This document shows positions 13,141 to 26,150 of a stretch of 64,000 bases of DNA, one piece after another. The DNA is from Fasciolopsis buskii. Lineage: Eukaryota; Platyhelminthes; Trematoda; Plagiorchiida; Fasciolidae. Position numbers and translations under genes: made by a program. The DNA lies in the NCBI GenBank assembly GCA_008360955.1, contig LUCM01004773.1, positions 38,023 to 102,022 on the forward strand. The letters are read 5' to 3'. The notes under the pieces are model-generated. The model was not told the DNA's origin and ran no database searches. It saw only the letters and a list, made by a program, of their open reading frames with translations. Position 1 is the stretch's first letter, and each line of letters starts with the position of its first letter.

Positions 13141-14899
13141 TTCCACTTGGTCTCCACGAAAACCAAATGTCTTGTCAATTTAGTTAATGAGAGAACGAAA
13201 AAAAGCCAAACCAAGTCAAAATACAAAACTGATCTGAACAACGGTTATAATAGTGATAATTTTCGAGATGAACAAGTGTTCATCTTTAATTACATCTGCT
13301 ATGTCGGGGACGTTCGTTTTGGGTTCAGGTCGGCCCAAAGCAACCAACAAATTGTAAGCAATAAATTAATGAATTGTACACGTTTGCTTCTGACAGCAAC
13401 AGATTTTTTGAAAGCCTTTATACCTTTATTTGATGCATGTATGCAATCCCACTTATGGTTGATGATGCTGTATTTTGACTTCGCATTGTTCATCTGTTTC
13501 GATTTGTGCACGACCCGTTTTCAGTCACGTGACCCAATCGAGGGAGAGAACAGATTGCAAACTGTTTTTGTCTGTAGCCTTTTAACGGCTAGCCATGCTT
13601 GAACAAGCAGACTACGAACGGGTTTACAAGAGTATAGACATTGAATTCACCGGTGCAGCCTACCACAAATGTTTCTGTCTTTTAATGGGTTAAACTCAAC
13701 TAGGCTGAGCGCACTTGAGAAATCAGCTTGGAAATTCTTAGTACCGTGTCACAGCTTCGGGTTGTACTAATTGTGAGGGGCTCAGGCAGATTTCAATTAT
13801 TAGTATCTCTTTTCTTTTATGGGTTGAATTATCGATCTGATCAATTTACATTCAATGGGCCAGAATTTCACGCAGTTTTAAGCCGTATGTATCATTTCGG
13901 CTGATTATGTGCTATTACATGAACATGGTTACATGTAACAATAATCGTATTTTGGTCAGATGGTACTTGCAAAAGTCCGCGTTATCTTGCGGAGGCAACG
14001 AAATCCAGCTTGGACTAGGATACGTTATTTTATACTCTTCTTCGTGTATTAAGCAACAGTTGGGCAATGTTTCACGAGGGGATTCAGTGTCATTGCAAAG
14101 CTCCCAACTGGGCTAGTTGAGGTTGATGGGAGTAGTCCGACCCTCGAGCTTGACACCGGGTTTCATTCTAAGGATTTACGGACGCGATGAAATATTAAGC
14201 GTTTACCTACACCTCGGGAGATATATTTCAATCGGATTTTCACCTATTCAGTCGCTGACTGGGTGACTCGTTTCAGCACACTTGATTTTATCCGTAATTC
14301 CTGGCCTATGTGTTACTCAGGTACTGCTTTATCAGTTGTCTCATGAATAGCATACAATTCTGTTGACTTGCAGTTGCTGCATGAGTTTTGAATAAAAATG
14401 AACGACCTTTTTTGGGTGCCGCATTAACAGTAAACTTTCTTCATTTTTTTCTGCTTGTAAATGTAATCGAATGACTTTTTTAAGCACATGAATTTCCATA
14501 TCAGCCGACAATACACCAAACACCACTGGAGCCACATAGACCAGTTGAACAGATCGTTAATGAAACAGGTGACCCGAGGATTTCCAGGACTCGAAAGAAC
14601 CAACACTGCACACCAAATTTCGATTGCTATTCAATCGGCACTTTATCTTTCGATTTTAGCATGCAATCTGAATATTCGAACAACAATGCTTTCATAACGG
14701 TCATTGCACAACGAGTTAAACTGCAAATTAGAGTCATACAAACAAATCAGGGTGCCGTGAATGAGTGTTGAACAAGAGTATTTTACGAACAAACTATGTT
14801 TAAAATTCATTAAGCGTAGGGCAGTCTAATTCCCAGCAGGAATAAAGGACATCCCCCTGGTTCACATCACACCATGTAGCGAAACTTCCGAGCCACACT

Positions 14900-15072
14900 T
14901 TACCCGGTGGTAGCAAATTGTTCAAGGCCGCGGGGTTTCAACCTTTCAGCCACCGGTCAAATTCCTCCTCTTGCTAGTCACTTGTTGTTCTCGAACTCCA
15001 TTTCGGAAAGGACGCACTTTGATGTCCATTGGTGTGGGAAGTAAACTCTATGTAAGATACAGGATAAGAGAA
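14900..15072 (+). repeat. decayed tRNA-headed SINE
   Basis: CGGTGGTAGCAAATTGTTCA, a B-box-like CGGGGTTTCAACC, then CAGCCACCGGTCAAATTCCT and a 3' part GGGAAGTAAACTCTATGTAA with AGATACAGGATAAGAG match the order of the SINE family, with many substitutions. Confidence 0.5.
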
Positions 15073-16694
15073 GATCAGGAACAGACACGGAGGAACAGCA
15101 AAGGAGAATTGTCCGAGCAAATTTTTGAACATATTTGTGTACCATAATTTGAGAGGCTATGAAACAAGCAAAGATGACGAATGTGGACAGACAGCCGACT
15201 TAGTTTACCAGCACGCGTCCGCATACTGTGAAGACCGGTGAAATTACTACCTATGGTGATTGTTAAATATTTGGAAAGGTTAAATCAAGAAATAAAGTTG
15301 TTCAAAATATTCGCAATGTTCACGATGAATGGTTGTCAAAAATGGGCAAAGACGTATTCCGATTACTTGAACCGCGGATCGACTTCAGACCAAGTCTGGT
15401 GAAAATGAGTTCAGTAGCCCGTACTTGTCTTTTTTCATCATACGAACGTGGGAATGCTTTGCAAAGTTTCCATTCACGCGTCTGACGCAGTTCCAGGGTT
15501 TTGTTTTAGTGCAGTAATTTCCACTGTTGACGAGATCCAGCACTTCGAATTCAGTCAGCTTTTGAGACACACTGTGGTCAAAATGACCGATAGCACAATC
15601 TCATATGGACTGGGCACATCAATCACGTGACGTGCGGTGTTTGGACTATATTCTGTCTTCCTCCGGCCTCTGCGTGGTTCAGTCTTACATAAATCTACCG
15701 TCTTAATGTCATTTCACCGCTGTTATTACCATGTCGCTTGCATGTATGATGACATTTCGAAGAGGTCATTGTGACCAGTTCTGTTTGGGTCTCAAAGCCC
15801 AATGGATGCTGCAGGAGAACTCTAGGTGAATCGAATAAATCATACCTAAGGAGACCAGAAAAATATGTTGCTAATAAATTTTATATATTTTCTTGACTCA
15901 GTAAAATGGCTGAGTGAAATAAAACATAGTTCTTTAAAACTGACAGAAAAGGGATTCCATGAGCATGTCTGAGTATCCGAACGCTAAAACTGTGTCGGTG
16001 TTCACATTTCTTTTCCAGAGGAACACTTAGCGAGAAGAAAATGTTGGCATGGTGACAGATCTGTTTATTAAAAGGATATGCAACTTATGGTGCCAATTCT
16101 GTACCGGAAACCAAAATACCACCGCTCTGGTAAGCAAGCAAGACGGTTCGTGAACGAAACAAGCACGTACGGGTCCACCCTTCTAGTCGAACAATTTGCA
16201 TTTTAACCAATCTCCAAGCCATGGTGTTGTCTGTCTTACTTGTCCATCAATACATGCATGCACAACAGTCACTTTGCTGAGGTCTGCCAAGCTATGATGT
16301 TTAAGAACAGACGGCCTAATTGCAGAAATTGCCAGGCTTTCAATAACAGCCTGCTTGTGTTATCCTTTTTGTTGACGTGTGGAATCACTGACGAAGTTGA
16401 CAGATCCAAAACCGAGGCCCCACACTGCATCATCCTCCATGCTGACGTAATGATGCAGACCCATGGCAGTTTCGTTCTCTATTGCATCAGAAAAGTCGGA
16501 TCTAAAAAGACGAACAACCAAAGAAACAGGGAACCCTCGTCATGACTATCACGGTTCTTTATGGTCCACTTGATCAATGTCTACTGCCCCTTACAACCAT
16601 TAGGGTTGCTGAATGGAGAGAGAATTTAGACGGTGATAAACAGGCACGCTTTCTACTCGCTCCGTTATTTTCCGATCGTGTGCAATCGGAGTAT

Positions 16695-17133
16695 CAAAAC
16701 AGGTTCTAACAAGGTGACGTGCACGTTCGCAATCTATACAATTTGACAGATTTATGAGTAACCGCTCAGTTTAGGATAAGATTCTTCGTTTTAAAATCTA
16801 AATGATAGACTACGATTATTTGATGAACACAGAGACACTAAATCACTGGTGAATCCCAAAGACAAGACCGATCGCACGCAACTGTAGCCAAATCACAACA
16901 ACTTAGAATGAAAATCAAACTGAAAGTTAATTGTAATCAACGTATAAGAAGTAGACAAAAAGTGCTGCAAATATTCAGCTATATATATACATATATATGC
17001 ATAACATGTCATGAACACAAACGATTACAAGTATGCAGAAAATGGACTGACATGAGAACAATCAGGAGAACATAAGAACAGATTAAATTAAGATAAGGAC
17101 AAACTGGGAGATAGATGGAAAAATAGATACAGG

Positions 17134-17192
<59 letters not shown>

Positions 17193-17193
17193 G

Positions 17194-17230
<37 letters not shown>
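16695..17230 (+). repeat. first copy of a false tandem duplication
   Basis: The sequence from CAAAACAGGTTCTAACAAGG onward is repeated from 17270. Over about 400 bases the only differences seen are one C/T substitution (TGACATGAG here, TGATATGAG there), a 29-base insertion here (17075-17103), and the structure of the following GATA array. These are the kind of differences expected between two alleles. Confidence 0.92.
17136..17230. repeat. (GATA)n microsatellite, first array
   Basis: GATA units run almost without interruption (one GGTA variant near 17191) up to the adapter. The array end is cut by the artefact, so its true length is unknown. Confidence 0.95.
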
Positions 17231-17268
17231 CTGTCTCTTATACACATCTAGATGTGTATAAGAGACAG
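17231..17268. other. Nextera junction adapter left in the assembly
   Basis: CTGTCTCTTATACACATCT is followed by its exact reverse complement AGATGTGTATAAGAGACAG. This 38-base palindrome is the mate-pair junction adapter of the Tn5-based Nextera kit, not genomic DNA. An N follows at 17269. Translated, it gives SYTHLDVYKRQ, a peptide known from contaminated gene models. Confidence 0.98.
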
Positions 17269-17269
17269 N

Positions 17270-17697
17270 CAAAACAGGTTCTAACAAGGTGACGTGCACG
17301 TTCGCAATCTATACAATTTGACAGATTTATGAGTAACCGCTCAGTTTAGGATAAGATTCTTCGTTTTAAAATCTAAATGATAGACTACGATTATTTGATG
17401 AACACAGAGACACTAAATCACTGGTGAATCCCAAAGACAAGACCGATCGCACGCAACTGTAGCCAAATCACAACAACTTAGAATGAAAATCAAACTGAAA
17501 GTTAATTGTAATCAACGTATAAGAAGTAGACAAAAAGTGCTGCAAATATTCAGCTATATATATACATATATATGCATAACATGTCATGAACACAAACGAT
17601 TACAAGTATGCAGAAAATGGACTGATATGAGAACAATCAGGAGAACATACTGGGAGATAGATGGAAAAATAGATACAGGAAGATAGATAGATAGATT

Positions 17698-17728
<31 letters not shown>

Positions 17729-17750
17729 GGATAGATAGATAGATAGACTG

Positions 17751-17757
<7 letters not shown>
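17270..17757 (+). repeat. second copy of a false tandem duplication
   Basis: It restarts at the exact base after the adapter and N, with a constant offset of 575 until the 29-base indel. It continues into its own GATA array and then into unique sequence, so this copy is the one joined to the right flank. Confidence 0.92.
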
Positions 17758-17781
<24 letters not shown>

Positions 17782-17877
17782 TTTAGGCCGACGGTTAGAT
17801 AGATAGATAGATAGTTAGGTATATGGATAGATATAAAGAACGATAGAAAGACAGATGGAAGGACAGTTAAATATATG

Positions 17878-17908
<31 letters not shown>

Positions 17909-18032
17909 AGACAGTTAGATAGACAGATAGGTAGATATTTAGATAGATATATAGATGGATAGATAGATAAATAAAAACACAGGTGGAAAGACAGATATTC
18001 ACATAGATAGATCGATAGATAGATAGATAGTA
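17682..18032. repeat. compound GATA / TA / CAGA low-complexity region
   Basis: Imperfect GATA blocks alternate with (TA)n tracts (17750-17773, 17874-17910) and with blocks such as GACAGATGGAAGGACAG. The region continues the array of the second allele copy. Confidence 0.9.
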
Positions 18033-18884
18033 GAGAAAATATCGATAGCCTCGTATGTGACTGATTCTTTGCGTCCTACTCGCGGATGAGAAGCTAACGC
18101 AATTGATTTTCTGTGGCCACGATTGTTTTACCACCCTAGAACAGGGAACTATCATTTTGCACTGGTCAGACAAACCTTCATCCCTGGACATCAGTAATTA
18201 GTACGAAAATCACGAAAAAAGACGTTTCCATTTAACTAACGTTTTTTCTTGGTGTAACATACTTTGGATGATTTCATATTGTTTCGAGATTGCCAGACCC
18301 AGCATAAGTGGGCAACTGGGTAACTAATCGCGAAAACGTTGCTTTGTTGACTTCCATTCAGGCTGTAAATAAGAAATGAATAAGCCGCGTCCACATCGTT
18401 GGGATATTCGTTGTACACAATGAAAACAAGATGCGATTTTTGTGTGACAAATCCTCATACAAAATAGGCTGGCATCTGGCGGAAGGACAAATGGAATATT
18501 CACGACCATCGTTCATATTTGCCAACCTTCAAAAGACTACTCGAAATAATAAATTTGTTCGAATTTGGCCCAGAGAACCACTGACAATTTTGTAAAGAGT
18601 CAGAGATCCTTGGCGTCAAGTGACCTCATGCGCTGTTCTTAGAATAGCTATGGTGTGTATTTCCGTTCCGCTATCAGGAGATCAAATTTCCAACGCTCCG
18701 CAAACTGAACCACAGGGATTATCCCGTAGCAACGTTGAGCGACCCCGCTTGTATGTCTCCGCAAAACTTCATATCTGTTCATTTGTTTGCGAAAGATATC
18801 CTGGATTGAATACATGCTATGTGTTCATGTCATCGCGAAACACTTGAACCTCTGTTAAAATAAGTGTTGTGACACTGCAACGGG
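18033..18884. other. no gene recognised
   Basis: This stretch lies between the compound microsatellite and the RTE-like fragment. The part just before 18885 does not show the reverse-transcriptase motifs that should precede YADD, so the LINE is truncated there. Confidence 0.4.
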
Positions 18885-19690
18885 AAACGGGGAGAACCAG
18901 TGTGATCTGGATTACGCAGATGACGTCATGCGCCTGTTCAAGTCCGTGGACCACGCACAACGCGCACTAGATAGACTCTCGAGGTCGGTTGCTCGATTTG
19001 GCATGTGTTCTGTACCTTCAAAGTGTGAACTGGTGTTACAGGACTGGACGACAGTAGTTCCGAACGTGGTACTGAATGTAGAGGAACTAACAAATGTGGA
19101 CCATTTCAATTACCATGGTAGCTGTTTGTCGAACGATGGTAGGCCCGAGCAGCTTACGCTGGACTGAAAGACTTGTGGCGTCAGCCTGATATTTCACTAA
19201 AGTTGAAAGGTAGTGTGTACTGTCGCAGTGCGTTCAGTTCTGTTGTACGGTTGCGAGACCTGGAGCATGTATGTCGGTGATTTTTGTCCTTCGGATGTTT
19301 TCGATCACCGATTTCAACGCAGGATTGGATGGAGTGACTGGGTGAATAATGTGAAGTTAGGAACTTAGTATTAGGTGCCAATTCTGAGATTACCTTAACC
19401 CAGCGTAAGAAACTTGGTAGACTACGCTGGCTCGGTCACGTGTTGCGCATAGCGAACAATGGCTTACCATATCATGCTCTATTTTGCTTTCCCTTCCCCG
19501 GGGCGAAGAAGCCATGTGAAGGTCAGCAGATGACGTGGCAACGAGGAATGAGAAAACACACAGATAACCTAGGTAAAGTAGGCGTCTTACATCTTCGTGG
19601 TTGGGATCCGAAAACCCATCAACCAGCTGGCTGGAAACACTGAAGAATGTGGCAGTGAACCTTGAACAGTGGCGATCGTGTTGTCATTTC
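18885..19690 (+). mobile_element. RTE-like LINE fragment, C-terminal half of reverse transcriptase
   Basis: The frame opens with DLDYADDVMRLFKSVDHAQR; the YADD catalytic box is at 18913-18924. It continues with FGMCSVPSKCELVLQDW and FNYHGSCLSNDGR. It then shifts frame through LLYGCETWSM, VFDHRFQRRIG and KLGRLRWLGHVLRIANNGLP. These are the standard consecutive motifs of fluke RTE-type endonuclease/reverse transcriptases. The element is 5'-truncated before the YADD box and carries stops after 19165 in the first frame, so it is a dead copy. Confidence 0.88.
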
Positions 19691-22600
19691 CTGTCGAATC
19701 AGAATTATTGAGTGCTTTTGTACAGTTGGACTGTGTTCCGTGCCCTGGCCACAACAGCAGTCTTATCTGTTCACGCCTGTGTTGGTTCACTCCCAGTTCG
19801 CCTAGGATATTCACCTTTTCTTTAGAAAAAGGTAACCCTGGGGAGAAGGCAGCGGTCAATGGGGCTTGCCTTGCTGTTTCAAGGCTGAACGATTATGTCT
19901 AGCGAGTGGGGCAATAAACAATTATCGCCAGCCTACGTACCCTTTCTAATTTCTCCCAGCGTCCGTGTTGGTCGTTAGCCTCGAGCGAGTTCACGGCTTT
20001 TGTTGTTGCACATCGTTCTGCCATTACAACCCCACAAGTTGTTGGAGGTACGAATCCAGAGGAGTTATCCCATATTACAGTGTTAGACACGGAACCTGTC
20101 ACAGAACAGCGCCATTAATGTGATAAAGTACCCTTGGCTGCAAGCAAATGCATATATTATAGCATAGCACGATAAATGTTCAATGCCCTAAGACCAATAT
20201 GGTTCACAGTAGTGAGGCTGTGAAAGCTACTCTATGGTTGTATGCGCTAAAACGTGTTCCATATTTGCTATCACCAGGTGATCAGATTCAACCACTTCTT
20301 TCGCTCAGAAGTGACAAACATTTTGCGGGCTTACTCGCCGTTTCATTTCGATTCGTCACAAATCTGAACATTTACCGTTCACGTGGAAACTCAAGTAAAT
20401 TATGGTGACGAGTTTTCACGTCAGCATAGTCCAAATTTTTGCCTGAGAGTCAAATCCAGACTGCGAGCAGGTAAATTAATAGTTCCTCCTGGAGGTGCCG
20501 AGATAAAGTAAGCGATTCGGAAGCGATGAAAACGAGCAGCGATGAACTCATCATCCGCAATATGGGTACAAGCGGACGTGGAGTTTGCACTTGTGTTGCC
20601 CAACTCCATTCGGCCATGAAACCCGCAGCTCTCTCATGTTGACGCGATCACATTCTAGCCGACAGGGATTCGTTTAACTGCAAAAGCTCGGCCTGGTTCA
20701 AACTTGGATTGGGTCTCAAACGATCAACCGAATTTCAGTTTGATCAGGCAAACGAGCTATTTTTTATCCGTTTTCACCATGACCCAGGAATTGGAATCGA
20801 GCAGTGCTCATCCGTTCCAGGTTCGGTAACAATTAGCTCATCCTGCTTTATGTTTGATAATTTCGTCTTAGTAGACAAGCTTGGACCCGCAAGAATTTTT
20901 CGGAGATTTTAGGCTGTAAGGCATAAACTTCGGATAAAAACCATTGCGAGATCAAACAGGTCAATTTACATGTTCTATCCAAGCAAATATCAACAAAAAT
21001 GTACTCCACGTTTCCAATATCCAGCCCCTGATGTGCCCGACAGAGTGCATAATTTTGTCCAGTTTGTTCTCAATCGATGGTTGCTGAGTCCCATGAGCTG
21101 ACTGACCCTGTAGGTGTTCGTTGATTTTCAGTCGACTGATTCTTATGGACTTCCGATTACAACTTGTCCTCGTCGTACGGGTGTTCAATTCGACGGCTTG
21201 CGTATGCCACTTCACGGCCTCTGCTGCGTGTACGGTTTGCGATCAAAAGTGCGAAAATGTGTTCGATTTAATTGGGTAGCTTTTTTGCCAAGGCCTTACC
21301 ATTCACGTTCGGAATAATTTTCTTTCCTGTGTATAAATCCTCATGCTTACGCGTAGGAAGGAAGACAAATGGTAACGTTGGCATTCTTATGGACGTATGC
21401 CCAAACCGGTTTGAATATCGTGGCCCGGGATCTTGCAAAATCGATTACCAGTGTGCCTTTGGGTACTTTTGTCTAACAGAACTTTTTTTCCAAAACTGGA
21501 TTTTTTTTGGTTTCCACGCGAATGGCTGTTGGAGGCCACCATCGGCAAATATGTTCGTCGGTACAAACGACTTCCATTCACAGCTAAACTCATATCCGTC
21601 TTACTCTGTCAAATCACGCGGTTAGTTCACCGTTGTCTGTCATACGTCACTTTGTATATGGACGTCAAGACTGTGCACACTAATCCTATGGATGAAAGGC
21701 GGGTACATTTAGACAGTCTTTCAATTCAGTGGATCGTACTACTTACCTCTTCACATGAGAAAATGTGTCCTTGTATTGGCGTGCAATAGTTACCTTGGTA
21801 CCTTTCTAGACTAAAACAGTCGAAAACCGTATTCGACTACAACGTCCGTAATTCAGAATTTCCCTGCTGTCAAAAACAAGACAATGTTGAGGTCAGTCTT
21901 AAGCACGATGAATTATTTGATATCCCTTACTGTTGGCACAAGTTTGTTTCGCCTGCACATGCCCTGTTCCGAATGTTACAGGTTACAAATACACGGACGC
22001 AAGTATAGTGTTGTTAACTGTTGTCATTTTACGAGCACCATTCCGTGGGTACTACATCTTCGTGACCATATTGGTTCGAACACACGGAAATCCGTCCCCG
22101 TTGAACCGAATAACGGAATATCACATAGTTCGTCGAATAGACCGTGTCACGAAATTACGACGAACGACAAACTGAACGCGATGTTTTAGGTAAGCCCTTG
22201 TTGTTCATTAGGACAACGTAATCAAAACTGCCGACAATATGCCTTAGTATTCGGCTTCTGATGTTCGGATTTTGCAGGTTAGCTCAACCGGGCGTGACGA
22301 GTTTTCCAGACACTGCCAACCCAATTCGGTTCCGAACAGAACAGCGCTAATGTCCTACCCTTTACACTGCACTGAAATCGGATAGTCCTACATTTTCCTC
22401 TTCGTTTGATCCCATCCAGTTAATTGGTAGCTATCGCTGTGTGAGGTTTGACTGGATATTTATTAAGTTAAACTATGGGCACACTTAACACGGCATTGTA
22501 TTCATTGTGAACCTGAGAAACTTGAAACGTGCGTATTTACCATTAGTGGTTAATTTCTCAAAGGGGAATAATGAATGTTCCCGAATGTTTTATGGAAATC

Positions 22601-23050
22601 GATACCAAGTTACCGCCCTGATCGCCCCTATCTTCTTCCGGTCTTGAGTGATCTGTCGTCAAATTCTCAGTTTTGATGGTTCATGCTGATGGATATTACG
22701 GAGGGCTAAGTCAATAGACCGCCTTCGGTCTAACCCCAATGAATTTAATTTTTTGCTATGAATAATATTTATTAACTTATGAAGACTGTCAAATATAACA
22801 CAGCCTTGATATTCATGCCGTACTGTTCAGATGAATAGAAATTGGTGCATGCTACAATTACAGGTCCACGGAACTCGATCCGGAGATCATTCGAGCAAAT
22901 GATATGTTCGGTCATTCTGGGATATGCTACGTAGAATGCATTTTTTGTTTACTTCATTTTATGAAACATTTTGTTCCCGGTTCGCCGAAAGTTTCAGTCG
23001 ATCTTTCGTATATGGACAAAGTCTTCAGATCATCTCAAAACAGGAACATT
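19691..23050. other. no gene recognised
   Basis: Short frames only. The first 200 bases may still be LINE 3' tail. Nothing else stands out. Confidence 0.4.
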
Positions 23051-23053
23051 CGA

Positions 23054-23115
23054 GCATTTTTCAGGAAGAGGGATGCGGCCAACAGAGATCTGTCAGCTGG
23101 GTAAGTTGGCGCAGT
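23054..23115 (-). repeat. partial antisense SINE copy next to copy 2
   Basis: TTTTTCAGGAAGAGGGATGC, then GGCCAACAGAGATCTGTCAG, match the reverse complement of the SINE body (compare the minus-strand copy near 39718-39760). This 62-base remnant lies head-to-head with the complete plus-strand copy starting at 23126. Confidence 0.65.
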
Positions 23116-23125
23116 ACTAGAAATA

Positions 23126-23312
23126 GACGGCGGTGGCCAAACGGATGAGGTCGTGGCGTTTGGACGTAAACGTCGTGGGTTCGAATCATCCCACCGCCAG
23201 TCAATTTCCCCACTTGGTAGCCCTATGTTGGCCGCGGTCCGCTTCCCGAAAATTGATGTACATTTTTGTTTCACTAATGAGGGAAGTGAAAGATAAAAGT
23301 TTAAAAGAAAAG
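23126..23312 (+). repeat. tRNA-headed SINE, copy 2
   Basis: The head is CGGTGGCCAAACGGATGAGG with B box GGGTTCGAATCAT. The body is GGTAGCCCTATGTTGGCCGC, then GATGTACATTTTTGTTTCAC, and the tail is GAAGTGAAAGATAAAAG followed by an A-rich end. One of the best-preserved copies. A partial antisense copy lies just to its left. Confidence 0.87.
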
Positions 23313-24885
23313 ACAGTTTGCTAGCCTGCCCGTCAACTTCATACGGCCAAACGGACCCACTTTAGGGTACATTTAAGCTCCAATTATTCAAGTGCGTAGT
23401 TAGTTCACGGTCCATTATTATTTTTAAACCCAAATTCACATTGGTTGCTTCCTGAATTCGCGGCAACAACCGTTAAGAGAAGATGTTTTCAACAACGGCT
23501 GGTATAACTATGGCGTTCAGGGTCAAAGTACCAATTGTTGTGTGTTTCTACCGTTCCTTTAGTTTTGTCCGCAGTCTTGCGGACACCGAACAATTGCACC
23601 CGTAGTTGAGCTTCCCTATATCCATGAAAGCTTGAGGACGGAACGCCTCGTGTTTGTCGAACTGCTGTTTGGCGAGTGAGACTAAATGCCGTTTGATTGC
23701 TACTTCGCTTAGCATTCGGGTTGACTGGGTAGCGGGGGAAGTGAAGTTGATTGGTTAAAAGAATGGCTGTATTTTATTATTTATGACTACCTACTGGCCA
23801 CGTTGTATTACTTACTTCCTAACAACGTACTTTTTGTTAATAGCGGACACAGTATCTTACACTTTCGACATCCACATAGTTTGACCAATATGATTCCACT
23901 ATTTAGCTCGGTGATCGGCAAACTTGATTGGTTAAGACTTAATTCGTGAATAATATCCTAAAATTTGGTTGATTTTACAGCATATCGAACACGGACAGAC
24001 TAAGAACTTTAGGTACCGATTTTCAAAGTGATTGCATTTGGAATCGGTCATGTTAGAGGTGATCAATTTTCATACAGAGGTTTAAAACAATATATATATA
24101 TATATATTGATCCGTAACTGAAAAGTGGGTTCTTTTGAGTAGGGAGCTTCCTCTTGGCTCGGCTTATCAGATTAACGCCATCGAATTTTTATTCGCATAG
24201 TCTGGAAATCGATCACTCAGAATTAATGGTTTATTTCACCTGCTGACACCAAAGATCTACTTAGGAAGCTTGTCTTCCGATCCTCTTTTATTTCTTTTCA
24301 ACATTTATGCAACGACCTATTTGGATTTCATGATGATCACTGCTGGAGAACGGGGCACACCGATCGATGACAAGAGGATTCGAAATCGCAACATGATTAT
24401 CCAAACGTCACAGCTTTAGCCCCGTAAGCAACACCAATGAAACGCCCTCTATCACAACAACTGTATGCGCAAGGGTTTTTAGAAGCCGTCTGTAATGAAC
24501 TCAAGGCGGATTTCGTTTGTGACTTGGAAGTGAGCCCTTACTGAGGGCTGTGGGTCGTTTGTGAATCACGGTAATTGGTTTGTCCAATCAGCCGACCAAG
24601 GAAACATGTGCAACATCTATTCAAATCATTCTAACTGCACCGCCTTAGACAAAACCGCCTACGATGTAAATTTATTCATTGTTAAAACGGCTACCAAATG
24701 ACCTGAGGAAATATGATGCTGTCAGTTATTAGTTGAATTAAGGTCAATAAACACTGTATTGCATGATATTGTAGTGCATAGACATTCGCATACAAAAACG
24801 TATTGTTTCAGTCAAAAATCCGTTACATTCATCAAATTGTATAACTGAAGTGGAAACAAACTATTCGAGGAATGATATAAGCACA
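23313..24885. other. no gene recognised
   Basis: Non-coding by eye, with one (TA)n tract at 24090-24108. Confidence 0.45.
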
Positions 24886-26150
24886 TTAGGACACGTTGCT
24901 CAGGAATTCGGTTGAAATACGGTCACGGTTTGTCAAGATGCGTGCCAAATATGGGACGGTGAAGTTCTTATAGATATTGATTTTAGAGGGTATGGAACGA
25001 AAAGTGAGTCGTAGGAGAGCGGCATTTTGAAAGATCGTAATGCAGACGATGCGAGGGATCTGAAAGTGTTTCACATGCTGATATGTGCTGATCACATAGA
25101 TTGAAGAACAACTCAGTGGTATGAAAGACACACGGATAATAATTGTTAGGCCACGGTGAAAAATTGTAAAGTCCTTCTTAACGACAGGAGAATAACAAAG
25201 AAGGATTGAAAAAATACATTGGTATGCAAAACGGTGGATGATACTTTCTTTCATCTTGTAGCGTTGAAACTTTCTGATTTGAGATGACAGTTCTCGGCGA
25301 TTCCTTACACAGGTAGAAATGAGAGAAGTCCACTTCAGATATTGATCAATAATAACCCCTAGATTCAACCCTGGTAAGTGTATCTGAATTGATGAAAGAC
25401 AGTTCTGATGGGTAGGTTGACTGGGAGAGAGAGAGAGAGAACAGACATTCGAAGCATTTAGATGTGTTGAGATTTAAACCAGAGGATGATACGCCTGAAA
25501 ACCTTAAAAAGCATTGTTGCTCGAAACGGCTTGAGAGAAGGCAGCGTCATCAGTATACCTAAAAAAGATGACAGGGTGATCTAGTTGATAAATTACTGAT
25601 GTCAGCGAAGAAGTGAAATGGTAAAAGAACAGCACCCTGTTGCACTCCTGAGTTGTTAATCAGTGGTTTCGAAACTTCACCGTCCATTTGTGCGCACTGG
25701 GTTCGGTTAGTAACGTAATGAGACAGCCAGGCTAGTAAAGAACTGGGACAACCAAATGTTTCCAGTTTGTGACATAGAACAGAACGTGGAAAGGAATCGA
25801 TTGGGGATGATAGTTCAAAAAAACAAGACGCACAGATTTCATCGATGCGTTTGACGGCTTACAAATATGGTGAATGAGGGAAGCAACAGCGTCCAAATTG
25901 GACCTATTGGAAAGCGGTCGTCAGAAAAATAAACAGAAGAACGCAGGTGCTTAAGCACGCCACGCTCTGTCAGCTTAGGACCAGAAGATATCAAGACAAT
26001 GAGGCAAACGAGTTGATCTGAAGCAGTGGAACTGCCAGATTTTTGGATGGGAGTATTAATGACGGGTCTACAGCGGTCCGAGGTAGAAGACAAGTTTAAT
26101 GCTGTGTTGATCAGAGAAGTGAATGCATCCGTCATAGCATCATGTCTTAA
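24886..26150 (-). mobile_element. decayed CR1/jockey-like LINE, reverse transcriptase remnant
   Basis: The minus strand encodes successive RT pieces. PKLTERGVLKHL (fingers) lies near 25.95 kb. SIPFHVLF (motif A region) lies near 25.8 kb. A degenerate GVPQG-like segment lies near 25.65 kb. RYTDDAAFSQAVSS, which keeps the catalytic YxDD box, lies at about 25560-25520. The conserved tail LGVIIDQYLKWTS through ILTNRDRISTEFLSNVS spans 25370-24886. Stops and frame changes interrupt it. It is the same family as the copy at 0.7-2.2 kb, in the same orientation. Confidence 0.85.

Larger units (their letters stand above)
12016..16690. other. no gene recognised apart from two decayed SINEs
   Basis: The longest frame (13078-13602) begins inside a decayed SINE and is cysteine- and phenylalanine-rich without a family resemblance; I treat it as chance. 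Confidence 0.4.

Noticed and set aside
13078..13602. 174-codon plus-strand frame
   Set aside because: Its first 20 codons are the B-box half of a decayed SINE, and the rest shows no domain; probably chance.
17009..17299. Minus-strand frame of 96 codons rich in IYLS repeats
   Set aside because: It is the GATA microsatellite plus the sequencing adapter read in frame; it includes the adapter peptide SYTHLDVYKRQ and an N.
17136..18032. Telomere-like or centromere-like satellite
   Set aside because: The repeat is an ordinary GATA microsatellite mixed with TA tracts, and its length is inflated by the assembly artefact.
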